DNA of 23,505 bases, from positions 1 to 23,505 of the forward strand of contig ONIF01000006.1 in assembly GCA_900317795.1 (NCBI GenBank), given 5' to 3'. Positions within the stretch are counted from its first letter, which is position 1. Every line of letters begins with the position of its first letter. A model generated the notes under the pieces. The model made no database searches, had not been told where the DNA came from, and worked only from the letters and a program-made list of their open reading frames with translations. Made by a program: the position numbers and the translations under genes. Source of the stretch: an uncultured Eubacteriales bacterium (lineage in GTDB: Bacteria > Bacillota > Clostridia > Oscillospirales > Acutalibacteraceae). This document shows positions 14,513 to 21,370 of the stretch, piece by piece.

Positions 14513-14818
14513 TGAAAGCACCCTTTTCAGAATAATTATAACATAAGAACAGTACAAAAAATTACACATACTCTCAGCCCACGCAGAATTGAAAATACGG
14601 GGCTTTTTTTTGAGGCAAGGTTTTATATTAAATTACGTTCAAAACGCTGTCAGAAGCGTTCTGAGCGAATATACGGGCTATTGCAGAGCCTATGTAAAAC
14701 AGGAATTCTGCCAACAGTCATCTGTGCTTATTATAGCACACAAAAGGCAGTTGTTTTTTCTAAAAAAGAATTAAATATAAAAGATATTCCACCGTATCAA
14801 CAAAGATAAGTTGAAAAT
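14513..14818. other. 306-bp intergenic region between remB and the zinc-ribbon gene
   Basis: No gene seen. On the minus strand it has two extended -10 boxes: TGCTATAAT (-10 hexamer at 14734-14739), and TGTTATAAT (-10 at 14535-14540). Between them lie hairpins, including AACGC/GCGTT at 14641-14658. On the plus strand AGCCC (14576-14580) can pair with GGGCT ahead of eight T, but no plus-strand gene exists to end. An AGTTGAAAA box lies near the remB stop. Confidence 0.5.
14535..14540 (-). promoter_or_regulatory. Extended -10 promoter of the zinc-ribbon gene (and perhaps gyrB)
   Basis: Minus-strand TGTTATAAT with no good -35 box. The expected start gives a very short leader ending in the AAGGGTG ribosome site. 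Confidence 0.5.
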
Positions 14819-15067
14819 TCAGATAAAAAGACGTTTTGAGAGAGTGACGGGAGAGAGTTGGCAGATGTATATTTTCAGACCGTCACTTTCACGGCAGACT
14901 ACAAAGGATTTGGGAAGTTCGGAAGAAACATTGATGACTTGACCGTTTTTTTGAGCGTTGGCAAGAAATTCACGGGTTTTTGTGGAGATGGTGGAATTGT
15001 CAAGGTCAAAAATGCCGATAATATTGGATTGACGGATAATGGTTTCATTTCCTAAATGGAGATACAT
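14819..15067 (-). CDS. remB: RemB-like protein (DUF370 family)
   Basis: An 82-residue protein of the RemA/RemB class. It begins MYLHLGNETIIRQSNIIGIFDLDN and has KSFVVCRESDGLKIYICQLSPVTLSKR near the end, closely following Bacillus subtilis RemB (YaaB), also between recF and gyrB. In Bacillus, RemA is a DNA-binding regulator of matrix genes; RemB is also linked to matrix formation, with a less clear mechanism. Length is typical. The gene starts six bases after the recF stop and is the last of the tight dnaA-recF run before a 306-bp gap. Confidence 0.9.
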   Translation of the reverse strand: MYLHLGNETIIRQSNIIGIFDLDNSTISTKTREFLANAQKNGQVINVSSELPKSFVVCRESDGLKIYICQLSPVTLSKRLFI

Positions 15068-15073
15068 GGGAAA

Positions 15074-16168
15074 TCACTCCGATTGAAATATTTGGCCGTT
15101 TTGGATAAGGAATTTATTTTGAGCAGATACGTCTGTATTACAGCAGGTGATAAATACCTGAAATGCGTCAAGACGGTGTAAAAGGTAATCTTGTCTTTGC
15201 CTGTCAAGCTCGCTGAGAACATCATCAAGGAGAATAACGGGAGGTTCGCCTTTGGATTTTTGGAGAAGGGAGGCTTCGGCAAGCTTCATAGAAAGAACGG
15301 CAGAACGCTGTTGTCCCTGAGATGCAAAAGACCTTGCATCTTTGGAATTGATTTTAACGGTCATGTCGTCACGGTGAACGCCTTTCAGGGTATATCCGAG
15401 ATAGATTTCTTCTTCTCTTTTCAGACGCAGGGCATTGAGAATACAGTTTTTCAATTCCTCACGGGGCATATCGGGAGTACTGTTATAGCCTGTTTTGCAG
15501 GAAATTTCAAGAGTTTCGGTGTTGTTTGATATGCCGAGATAGAATTGTGAGGATAGTTTTGAAAACTCTCTCATATAGGCGTATCTGTGGAAAGCGATGA
15601 GAGAGCCTTCATTGGCAAGACGTTCATTCCATACATCAAGGGTATCCGCAAGATAAGGGGATTTGGGGATAGCTTTGAGGAGGGCATTTCTCTGGTCGAG
15701 AATTTTCCTGTAACGGCTCAGATAGAGGGCATAAGACGGTTTTATCTGGCATAAGGCACTGTCAATAAAGTTTCGTCTTTCATCGGGACCGTTTTTAACA
15801 AGTGCAAGGTGATTTGGTGAAAAGATGACTGCACAGAAAGAGCCTATAATTTCGGACATATAGTTTTTTTGAATGCCGTTAAGGAAAGGGGTACGCTTGT
15901 TGTTTTGGATGAGGATTTCAACCGTTTGTTCACGATTGGTTGAAAAAAAATCCGCTTTTACTCTGGAGAATTTTTTGTCAAAAGTGATAAGTTCCCTGTC
16001 CTTAGCCCCCCGAAACGAGCGACCGCCTGTTAAAAGCCACATACATTCGATAAGATTGGTTTTTCCCTGGGCGTTGCTTCCGTAGATGATATTGATATTT
16101 TCGGAGGGGGAGAGGGAGGCATTTTTTAAATTTCTGTAATTTTCAAAGCTGAGGTTTTTGATAAACAC
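15074..16168 (-). CDS. recF: DNA replication and repair protein RecF
   Basis: A 364-residue SMC-like ATPase that helps load RecA on gapped DNA during repair of stalled forks. Seen: Walker A GSNAQGKTNL (30-39), the RecF stretch LTGGRSFRGAKDREL, GPDERRNFIDSALCQIKPSY, the ABC signature region FASQGQQRSAVLSMKLAEA, and Walker B VILLDDVLSELD. All are intact and the length is normal. The ATG directly abuts the stop of the S4 gene, the standard order of this cluster. Its C-terminus ends six bases before remB. Confidence 0.97.
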   Translation of the reverse strand: MFIKNLSFENYRNLKNASLSPSENINIIYGSNAQGKTNLIECMWLLTGGRSFRGAKDRELITFDKKFSRVKADFFSTNREQTVEILIQNNKRTPFLNGIQKNYMSEIIGSFCAVIFSPNHLALVKNGPDERRNFIDSALCQIKPSYALYLSRYRKILDQRNALLKAIPKSPYLADTLDVWNERLANEGSLIAFHRYAYMREFSKLSSQFYLGISNNTETLEISCKTGYNSTPDMPREELKNCILNALRLKREEEIYLGYTLKGVHRDDMTVKINSKDARSFASQGQQRSAVLSMKLAEASLLQKSKGEPPVILLDDVLSELDRQRQDYLLHRLDAFQVFITCCNTDVSAQNKFLIQNGQIFQSE

Positions 16169-16387
16169 TTAAAGCACCTCAAAAGTATTTCCGTCAAATT
16201 CGGCACAGTCGCCCCTACGCATTTTTTTTCCACGCATGGTGCAGACTTCTCCGTTGACTTTTACAGAGCCGTTTTGTATGGCGATTTTAGCCTGACCGCC
16301 TGTCTGGAATACACCGAGCATTTTAAGAAAAGCGTCAAGACGGATATAATCTTCATTTTCGTCAAGTTTCAATTTATTATCAACCAT
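16169..16387 (-). CDS. yaaA: S4-domain RNA-binding protein YaaA (RlbA type)
   Basis: A 72-residue protein that is a single S4 RNA-binding domain: YIRLDAFLKMLGVFQTGGQA, then KIAIQNGSVKVNGEVCTMRG and KKMRRGDCAEFDGNTFEV. The dnaN-S4-recF arrangement is conserved in Firmicutes; the Bacillus version is linked to ribosome maturation. It overlaps the dnaN end by eight bases and abuts recF, so it is translated with both. Confidence 0.93.
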   Translation of the reverse strand: MVDNKLKLDENEDYIRLDAFLKMLGVFQTGGQAKIAIQNGSVKVNGEVCTMRGKKMRRGDCAEFDGNTFEVL

Positions 16388-17483
16388 TTCTCAACCTCAC
16401 GGGCATTACGAGGAAAATAAAATTATCTCCGTCGCTTGGCAGTATGACGATAGGTTTAAGAGAGCCGTTCATTTTAATTTTCACTTCGTCTGTTTCGGCA
16501 AATTTGAGAGCGTCAAGGATATATTTGTTATCAAGACCTATTTCGACATAACTGCCCGTTATATTTGCCTCAAATTCATCGGTAGCTTCACCTTTTGAGG
16601 TATTGCAGGAAGTGGTAACGGTATTGTTTTCAAAGCAGCATTTGATAGGAGTTTTTATTCTGTCGGTAAGGAGAAGTGACATTCTCTCTATGGTGTCGGA
16701 GAACATTCGGGTATTGATAACGGCTTCCGTTGAGAAAGCAGAGGGGATAGTGGCTTTGTAGTTCATAAATTCGCCCTCTATGAGTCTTGTAATTATCGTA
16801 TAATCACCGATAAGCATGGTCAAGTGTCTTCCGCCAGCTCTGACGGTAACGTTTTCAACATCATCTGAAATGAGGTTGATAATTTCCTGAAGGGACTTTC
16901 TGGGAACGATAATGCTTTTTTCACCGTCAAAGTCGGTTTTTTCGGTTCTTACGGCAAGACGGTAGCCGTCAACGGATACAATTCTGAAAGTACCGTTGGC
17001 TATTTCAAAGAGAGAGCCTTTTTGAGTGGGGTTTTCGTCTTTGTCTGAAACAGCGTACATGGTTTGTCTTATCATGCTTTTAAGGGTTTTGCCGTCAATG
17101 GATATTTTCTCGGAAGATGCAACGGCAGGAAGTTCGGGATACTCTTCGGCAGACATTCCGATTATTTTATATTCTGCTTTACCGCCCGATATATAAATAA
17201 TCAGTTTTTCATCTGTTTCAACACTTATTATATCCTCGGGCATTCTTTTTATTATATCGGAAAAGAGTTTGGCAGGTACTACAACAGAACCCTCTGTTTT
17301 TATATTTGCATCTATGGAGGTAGTGATACCTATATCAAGGTCATATCCGCAAAGAGTAAGTTTGTTTTTTTCGGCTCTTAAAAGTATGCCTTCAAGAGCA
17401 GGTATGGTTGTCTTTGAAGCGGTTACTCTTTGCAGGTTTTCAACAGCTTTGTTCAATTTTTGTCTGTTGCATTGAAATTTCAT
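16380..17483 (-). CDS. dnaN: DNA polymerase III subunit beta (sliding clamp)
   Basis: The ring clamp that keeps DNA polymerase on its template, 367 residues from MKFQCNRQKLNKAVENLQRV. Three repeated clamp domains are visible; SVDGYRLAVRTEK and the C-terminal KPIVILPSDGDNFIFLVMPVR are classical. The frame is open to 17513, but ATG 17483 gives the standard beta-clamp start and has AAGGA nine bases upstream. The C-terminus ends VMPVRLRNG, whose MPVR is the usual clamp ending. An AT-rich stretch with an extended -10 (TGCTATAAT, -10 at 17550-17555, minus) upstream may be its promoter and overlaps the origin unwinding region. Confidence 0.97.
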   Translation of the reverse strand: MKFQCNRQKLNKAVENLQRVTASKTTIPALEGILLRAEKNKLTLCGYDLDIGITTSIDANIKTEGSVVVPAKLFSDIIKRMPEDIISVETDEKLIIYISGGKAEYKIIGMSAEEYPELPAVASSEKISIDGKTLKSMIRQTMYAVSDKDENPTQKGSLFEIANGTFRIVSVDGYRLAVRTEKTDFDGEKSIIVPRKSLQEIINLISDDVENVTVRAGGRHLTMLIGDYTIITRLIEGEFMNYKATIPSAFSTEAVINTRMFSDTIERMSLLLTDRIKTPIKCCFENNTVTTSCNTSKGEATDEFEANITGSYVEIGLDNKYILDALKFAETDEVKIKMNGSLKPIVILPSDGDNFIFLVMPVRLRNG

Positions 17484-17535
17484 GGCTTTCAGTCCTTTTT
17501 CAAAAAAAATCAAAAAAAAAATTTTTTTCGCACCC

Positions 17536-17589
17536 TATATATATATTATATTATAGCAGTAGTAGTAGGGGCGGTTGAAAAGTTGAAAA
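17536..17589 (+). other. Basal unwinding element: AT-rich stretch, DnaA-trios, GC patch, two boxes
   Basis: In plus-strand order: an alternating A/T stretch (17536-17555), TAG CAG TAG TAG TAG (17554-17568), GGGC (17569-17572) and two overlapping GTTGAAAA boxes (17573-17589). In Bacillus subtilis the same order (boxes, GC cluster, 3'-GAT-5' trios, AT-rich duplex, then dnaN) lets DnaA open the duplex and form a filament on one strand. Strand and direction match. The assignment is by architecture. Confidence 0.75.
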
Positions 17590-17846
17590 CGTCAAAAAAT
17601 CGGCTTGCCAAGCGGTTTTATCGGTCTTAGTGCTATGTTAATAATATGTGGAGAGATGTTGAGAAAAAGTTGAAAACTTTTGACTTTCAACATTTATGTT
17701 GAAAGCTGTTGGTGGAATGTTGGGGGAAAAGTTGAAAACTTCAAAATTGGAAAATTTTGGCAAGAGGCACTTTTCAACCAAAATGTTGAAAAGTTGAAAA
17801 CTTTTCAACAGGAATGTTAAGAGAATTTCATACACAATCTCAGTGA
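17536..17846. other. oriC: oriC replication origin, dnaA-dnaN gap
   Basis: The gap holds many copies of the 9-mer NGTTGAAAA, or TTTTCAACN on the other strand: clear ones at 17573, 17581, 17668, 17730, 17771, 17784, 17792 and 17802, with weaker variants at 17657, 17684 and 17697. TTTTCAACA differs from the classical box TTATCCACA at two positions. Two tandem doublets have an 8-bp step (17573/17581 and 17784/17792). TGTTGAAAAG and CTTTTCAACA form an inverted pair at 17784-17810. No exact TTATNCACA was seen. Position and density mark this as the DnaA-binding part of the origin. Confidence 0.85.
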
Positions 17847-19160
17847 TTATCTGTCACGAATATTTTTTATGATGTCCTCAACGGTAGCTTTAAGTTTGGG
17901 GTCTTTTGTCATATTTTTCTCTATCTGCTTGATAGCATAGACGATAGTGGAGTGGTCACGGTTGCCGAATTCCTCGCCTATGAGGTTCATGGAGAGGTCT
18001 GTAATTTCCCTCACGGCATAAATTGCTATCTGGCGTGCATTGGAGATGTTGGAATTTCTCTTTGAGGAGCGTATATCGTCGCTTGTGATGCCGAAAGTAC
18101 GGGCAACCTCGTCAATGATTTTTTCAACAGTCAGCGGTGGGGGCTGGTCGTTGTTGAGAATGTCGGAGATGGTTTTCTGAGCGACATTGATAGTCACTTT
18201 TTCACCGTAGAGCTGGCTTTGGGCTTTCAGTTTTTTAACAACGCCCTCAAGCTGACGGATATTTGTTTTAAGGCGTGTCGCTATGTATTCGACAATATCG
18301 TCGGGGAGGTTCATTTCAAGAAGTTCCGCCTTGCGTTTGATGATTGCGATACGGGTTTCAAAGTCGGGGGGCTGTATGTCGGCAATCAACCCCGATTCAA
18401 AACGGCTTTTCAGTCTGTCCTCAAGAGTTTTGATTTCTTTGGGGGGGCGGTCGGAAGTAAGTACTATCTGGCTTTTGGCTTCGTAAAGGCTGTTGAAAGT
18501 GTGGAAAAACTCCTCCTGAGTAGATTCCTTTCCGCCTATGAACTGGATATCGTCAACCAAAAGCACGTCTGATTTTCTGTATTTGTTTCTGAAATCGCTT
18601 GCAGAGTTCAGACGGATCGCCTCGATAAGTTCATTGGTAAAGTCGTCGCCTTTTACATACTGGATAATCTTTTCGGGATTTGTCCTGTGAATTTCGTTTC
18701 TTATGGCATAGAGAAGGTGAGTTTTGCCAAGACCGGAATTTCCGTATATAAAGAGCGGATTGTAAGAGCCGCCGGGATTGGTCGCAACGGCAAGAGAAGC
18801 GGCATGTGCAAATTTGTTTGATGAGCCTACTATGAACGAGCTGAAAGTAAATTCATAATCCGCATCAACGGATATATCGTTTTGTTCGGGTTCACGAGTA
18901 ACGATTTCATCGGGAACGGTAAAGCAAATCTGTATTCCCTCACCGAAAACGCTTGCAAATGCATCATTGAGAAGCTGCATATATCCTCTTGTAAGGGTCT
19001 GTCTGTGAAATTCCGCAGGAACCATAAGAATTGCCTTGCCTTCACTGAAATCAAGCCTGACAGGTTCAATTTTGCTTATCCAGGTCTTGTAAGCAACTTC
19101 TGTCAGATTCTGACGGCAGTATTCGCAGATAATCCCCCATGCTTCTTTGAAAGAATCCAT
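17847..19160 (-). CDS. dnaA: Chromosomal replication initiator protein DnaA
   Basis: The AAA+ initiator, 437 residues. Domain I is about 1-85, with a short acidic linker (about 86-102). The AAA+ domain has Walker A GNSGLGKT (140-147), Walker B VLLVDDI (199-205), an arginine finger region EDRLKSRF (247-254), and sensor 2 NIRQLEGVVKK (300-310). Domain IV has the DNA-binding signature GNRDHSTIVYAI (399-410). The base-contacting DHST stretch is conventional, although the nearby boxes are not classical. AGGAGG lies at the right distance before the ATG. It begins the replication operon, with its own promoter at 19247-19279. Confidence 0.98.
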   Translation of the reverse strand: MDSFKEAWGIICEYCRQNLTEVAYKTWISKIEPVRLDFSEGKAILMVPAEFHRQTLTRGYMQLLNDAFASVFGEGIQICFTVPDEIVTREPEQNDISVDADYEFTFSSFIVGSSNKFAHAASLAVATNPGGSYNPLFIYGNSGLGKTHLLYAIRNEIHRTNPEKIIQYVKGDDFTNELIEAIRLNSASDFRNKYRKSDVLLVDDIQFIGGKESTQEEFFHTFNSLYEAKSQIVLTSDRPPKEIKTLEDRLKSRFESGLIADIQPPDFETRIAIIKRKAELLEMNLPDDIVEYIATRLKTNIRQLEGVVKKLKAQSQLYGEKVTINVAQKTISDILNNDQPPPLTVEKIIDEVARTFGITSDDIRSSKRNSNISNARQIAIYAVREITDLSMNLIGEEFGNRDHSTIVYAIKQIEKNMTKDPKLKATVEDIIKNIRDR

Positions 19161-19246
19161 ATATATTCCTCCTGTTAAAAATTTTATTGAAAGTGCAGTA
19201 TTTCGGCATAAAAAAAACTTTTTCGTCTGATACAGACACTCATTCC

Positions 19247-19279
19247 ATTATATTATAACATAGAACATAAAAAAATCAA
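19247..19279 (-). promoter_or_regulatory. Promoter of dnaA
   Basis: Minus strand: TTGATT (19274-19279), 16-bp spacer, TATAAT (19252-19257); a second TATAAT overlaps at 19247-19252. A small hairpin GTCTG/CAGAC (19225-19237) lies in the leader. Confidence 0.65.
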
Positions 19280-19298
19280 ATAGTTTTTAACAATTTGC

Positions 19299-19326
19299 TG
19301 TTGAAAGTTGAGCGGAAAGTTGAAAG
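19299..19326. other. DnaA-type boxes upstream of dnaA
   Basis: TGTTGAAAG (19299-19307) and AGTTGAAAG (19318-19326) resemble the boxes of the dnaA-dnaN gap. They lie between the divergent dnaA and phosphoesterase promoters, so may regulate dnaA or form the upstream half of a two-part origin, as in Bacillus. Confidence 0.45.
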
Positions 19327-19342
19327 TTTTTCAAAAAATCCC

Positions 19343-19371
19343 TTGACAAAGGGAAAATATCATGCAATAAT
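19343..19371 (+). promoter_or_regulatory. Promoter of the metallophosphoesterase gene
   Basis: TTGACA (19343-19348), 17-bp spacer, AATAAT (19366-19371), or TAATAT two bases later. It is divergent from the dnaA promoter. Confidence 0.6.
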
Positions 19372-19399
19372 ATGAAAAAATATTTATGAGGTGATGAAA

Positions 19400-20161
19400 G
19401 TGATATATGTAACAGGTGATACTCACGGAGAATTCAAAAGATTCAAAAATAAAATATTTCATGCAAATGCAGAGGATACCGTGATAATATGCGGAGATTT
19501 CGGGGGATTGTGGGACAACTCCCCGACGGAAAAATATTGGCTGAAATGGCTCTGTGAAAAGCCGTATCAAATTTTATTCTGTGACGGCAACCATGAACAT
19601 TATGATATGATAAAAAATTATCCTGTTGAAAATCTTTTCGGCGGAAAGGTGCATAAAATTTCGGATAATATATATCACCTCATGCGTGGGGAGGTCTTTG
19701 AGATAGAGGGCAGGAAATTTTTTGTAATGGGCGGTGCAAGGTCGCATGATACGGAAGACGGCATATTAAATCCTCTTGACAAAGATTTCAACATACAGGA
19801 AAAAATGTTGATAAGACGTGGAAAAAAGATGTACCGTGTCAAAGGCGTGTCGTGGTGGGAAGAGGAAATGCCGAGCGAAAAGGAATTTTCACACGCTCTC
19901 GAAACGCTTTCAAAGCACGATTTCAAAGTTGACTATATCATCACGCATGACTGTCCGACAGACGTGCAGAAAATTGTTGTTGAAAATTATGTAGAGGAAA
20001 AAAGAAAGCATGAATACAAGCCCGATGAACTGACGGATTTTTTTCGGGCGATTTCGGAGAAGTGCGAATTCAAAAAATGGTTTTTCGGGCATTACCATGC
20101 CGATGCGGAAATATCGGATAAATTCAGGGTTATTGAAAAAGAGATAATCTTATTAACGTGA
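19400..20161 (+). CDS. Calcineurin-like metallophosphoesterase
   Basis: A 253-residue phosphoesterase with the five metal-binding blocks of the calcineurin superfamily: GDTHG near the start, CGDFGGLWDN, CDGNHEHYDM, THDCP and GHYHAD. These bind two metal ions; the substrate is not predictable. Start choice: GAGGTGAT (19388-19395) is a long match to the 16S 3' end and lies eight bases (counted from GAGG) before GTG 19400, giving MIYVTGDTHGEF; ATG 19394 lies almost on the ribosome site. The gene stands where rpmH usually lies opposite dnaA. A hairpin repeat follows its stop. Confidence 0.9.
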   Translation: MIYVTGDTHGEFKRFKNKIFHANAEDTVIICGDFGGLWDNSPTEKYWLKWLCEKPYQILFCDGNHEHYDMIKNYPVENLFGGKVHKISDNIYHLMRGEVFEIEGRKFFVMGGARSHDTEDGILNPLDKDFNIQEKMLIRRGKKMYRVKGVSWWEEEMPSEKEFSHALETLSKHDFKVDYIITHDCPTDVQKIVVENYVEEKRKHEYKPDELTDFFRAISEKCEFKKWFFGHYHADAEISDKFRVIEKEIILLT

Positions 20162-20189
20162 GTTCGATGAAAAAGAAAAATTATTGTAC

Positions 20190-20255
20190 TGTCATTCTGA
20201 GGAGCGACAGCGACGAAGAATCTTTTGAAGATTCCTCACTGCGTTCGGAATGACA
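20190..20255. repeat. Palindromic repeat, core-only copy of the 22258/23285 family
   Basis: Begins TGTCATTCTGAGGAGCGA and ends GGAATGACA; the halves pair around a GAATCTT/AAGATTC centre. It matches the core of the other two copies in reverse orientation but lacks the AGTAAACG ends. It may act as a transcript-end hairpin for the gene before it. Confidence 0.8.
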
Positions 20256-20336
20256 TACTTAATTTTATCATTGTCAGAATATTTTCGTTTATTAAAGAGT
20301 TGAAAAAAATTTTCTAAAAAATTTGTATAAAAAGCA

Positions 20337-20365
20337 TTGACAAAATATTTGAAATATGATATTAT
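20337..20365 (+). promoter_or_regulatory. Promoter of the tRNA pair
   Basis: TTGACA (20337-20342), 17-bp spacer, TATTAT (20360-20365), 13 bases before tRNA-Asp. Confidence 0.85.
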
Positions 20366-20378
20366 TGTCCTTGCAAGT

Positions 20379-20452
20379 GGTCCGGTAGTTCAGCTGGTTA
20401 GAACGCTAGCCTGTCACGCTAGAGGTCGACGGTTCGATCCCGTTCCGGATCG
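20379..20452 (+). tRNA. tRNA-Asp (GTC)
   Basis: Complete cloverleaf: acceptor GGTCCGG with CCGGATC (one G-T pair), discriminator G, D arm GTTC/GAAC, anticodon stem CTAGC/GCTAG with loop CTGTCAC giving anticodon GTC, and a T arm with TTCGATC. The CCA end is not encoded. Confidence 0.97.
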
Positions 20453-20457
20453 TTTTA

Positions 20458-20481
20458 AGAACTCTCTCTTGTGAGGGAGTT
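20458..20481 (+). other. Hairpin between the two tRNAs
   Basis: GAACTCTCTC pairs with GAGGGAGTTC (one wobble, loop TTGT), with only a weak T-containing tail. Likely a processing or pausing structure in a shared transcript. Confidence 0.45.
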
Positions 20482-20491
20482 CAAATTGTTT

Positions 20492-20567
20492 GCTGATATA
20501 GCTCAGTCGGCAGAGCGCGTCCTTGGTAAGGACGAGGTCGTCAGTTCAAGTCTGATTATCAGCTCCA
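20492..20567 (+). tRNA. tRNA-Thr (GGT)
   Basis: Acceptor GCTGATA with TATCAGC, discriminator T, encoded CCA. D arm GCTC/GAGC, anticodon stem CGTCC/GGACG with loop TTGGTAA (anticodon GGT), T loop TTCAAGT. Confidence 0.97.
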
Positions 20568-20576
20568 TGAAAATAC

Positions 20577-20618
20577 AAAAACAGCGGTTTTCGAGAATTT
20601 CGGAAACCGCTGTTTTTT
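20577..20618. terminator. Terminator after tRNA-Thr, shared with the LysM gene
   Basis: A 14-bp stem (20577-20590 with 20604-20617, core CAGCGGTTT) ends in six T on the plus side and is preceded by A-rich sequence, so it can also end the minus-strand LysM transcript. Confidence 0.9.
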
Positions 20619-20635
20619 GATTTTTCTTATGCACG

Positions 20636-21148
20636 TTATTCGGGTATCATTATGACCTGTTCGGGATAAATCAAGTCGGGATTGCAGAGCCTGTTGAGAT
20701 TGATAATATCGGCAAGAGGTACATTGAAACGTTTTGCGATTTTCCAAAGGGTATCGCCCTCCTGCACGATATATTTTACAGTCCCGTCATCATTATTTTC
20801 GGGCTTGGGCATGGGAAGCGTTACCGGAAAAACGGGTATTTTCAAAATATTTCCTGCCCATATTTCATTAGTATCTTCAATTCCGTTAAGTTTGGCAAGT
20901 GCCTCGACAGTTGTGCCGAATTGTTCCGCAAGTTTAAAAAGTGTGTCACCGTCTTGAATAGTGTATTCCTGATATGGCTTTAAATCCGGAACAACCGTCA
21001 CCGGTATTCTTAAAACTCTGTCATTTTCAAGCATTCCCGTGTCAATGATACCGTTGTACCTTGCTATCATATTCACCGTTGTATTGAACTTTTTTGCAAT
21101 ATCGCAGAGAGTGTCCCCCTGCTTTACAACATATATCACTGTGTCCAT
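20636..21148 (-). CDS. Triple-LysM peptidoglycan-binding protein
   Basis: A 170-residue protein built of three LysM modules (about 3-49, 60-106 and 123-169), each opening YxVxxGDTL (YVVKQGDTLCDIAKKF, YTIQDGDTLFKLAEQF, YIVQEGDTLWKIAKRF) and closing near a VLRIP, ILKIP or VIMIP strand. LysM binds N-acetylglucosamine polymers such as peptidoglycan. The linkers are Pro-rich. No signal peptide or catalytic domain is present, so it may act inside the cell, for example at the forespore surface as for some spore-coat LysM proteins, or be released by lysis; this is inference. AGGGGTG precedes the ATG. It is the only minus-strand gene right of dnaA. Confidence 0.93.
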   Translation of the reverse strand: MDTVIYVVKQGDTLCDIAKKFNTTVNMIARYNGIIDTGMLENDRVLRIPVTVVPDLKPYQEYTIQDGDTLFKLAEQFGTTVEALAKLNGIEDTNEIWAGNILKIPVFPVTLPMPKPENNDDGTVKYIVQEGDTLWKIAKRFNVPLADIINLNRLCNPDLIYPEQVIMIPE

Positions 21149-21166
21149 ACAATCACCCCTTGTATT

Positions 21167-21225
21167 AGTGTGGAGAGTGGAGAGTGCAGAGTGGAGCAGT
21201 CGTGTTTTACGACGCTTTCCACACT
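21167..21225. repeat. Heptamer array upstream of the LysM gene
   Basis: Four 7-bp units at 21168-21195 (GTGTGGA, then GAGTGGA and GAGTGCA variants). The first bases AGTGTGGA (21167-21174) return inverted as TCCACACT (21218-21225), enclosing a small GTCGT/ACGAC hairpin. The word is the same as in the element at the gyrB stop. Confidence 0.65.
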
Positions 21226-21306
21226 TTTCATAGTATTCATTTATATTCCGAGGTGATATAAAAAATTACTTTTTTTCTGTTAAAGATAATTTTTATGGAT
21301 TGGTTA

Positions 21307-21335
21307 TTGAAATAATTGTTGAAATGAGTTAAAAT
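21307..21335 (+). promoter_or_regulatory. Promoter of the GNAT gene
   Basis: TTGAAA (21307-21312), 17-bp spacer, TAAAAT (21330-21335), 35 bases before the ATG. Confidence 0.55.
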
Positions 21336-21370
21336 AATAAAAGAAGAAAGTAAAAAAGGAGGGCTTTTTT

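Noticed and set aside
17638..17835. 65-residue minus-strand frame between dnaA and dnaN
   Set aside because: Its content is made by the repeated DnaA-type boxes of the origin; no ribosome site of note and no protein-like composition.
19076..19084. TTATCCAGG as a classical DnaA box
   Set aside because: Single site with two mismatches, inside the dnaA coding sequence, outside the box clusters.
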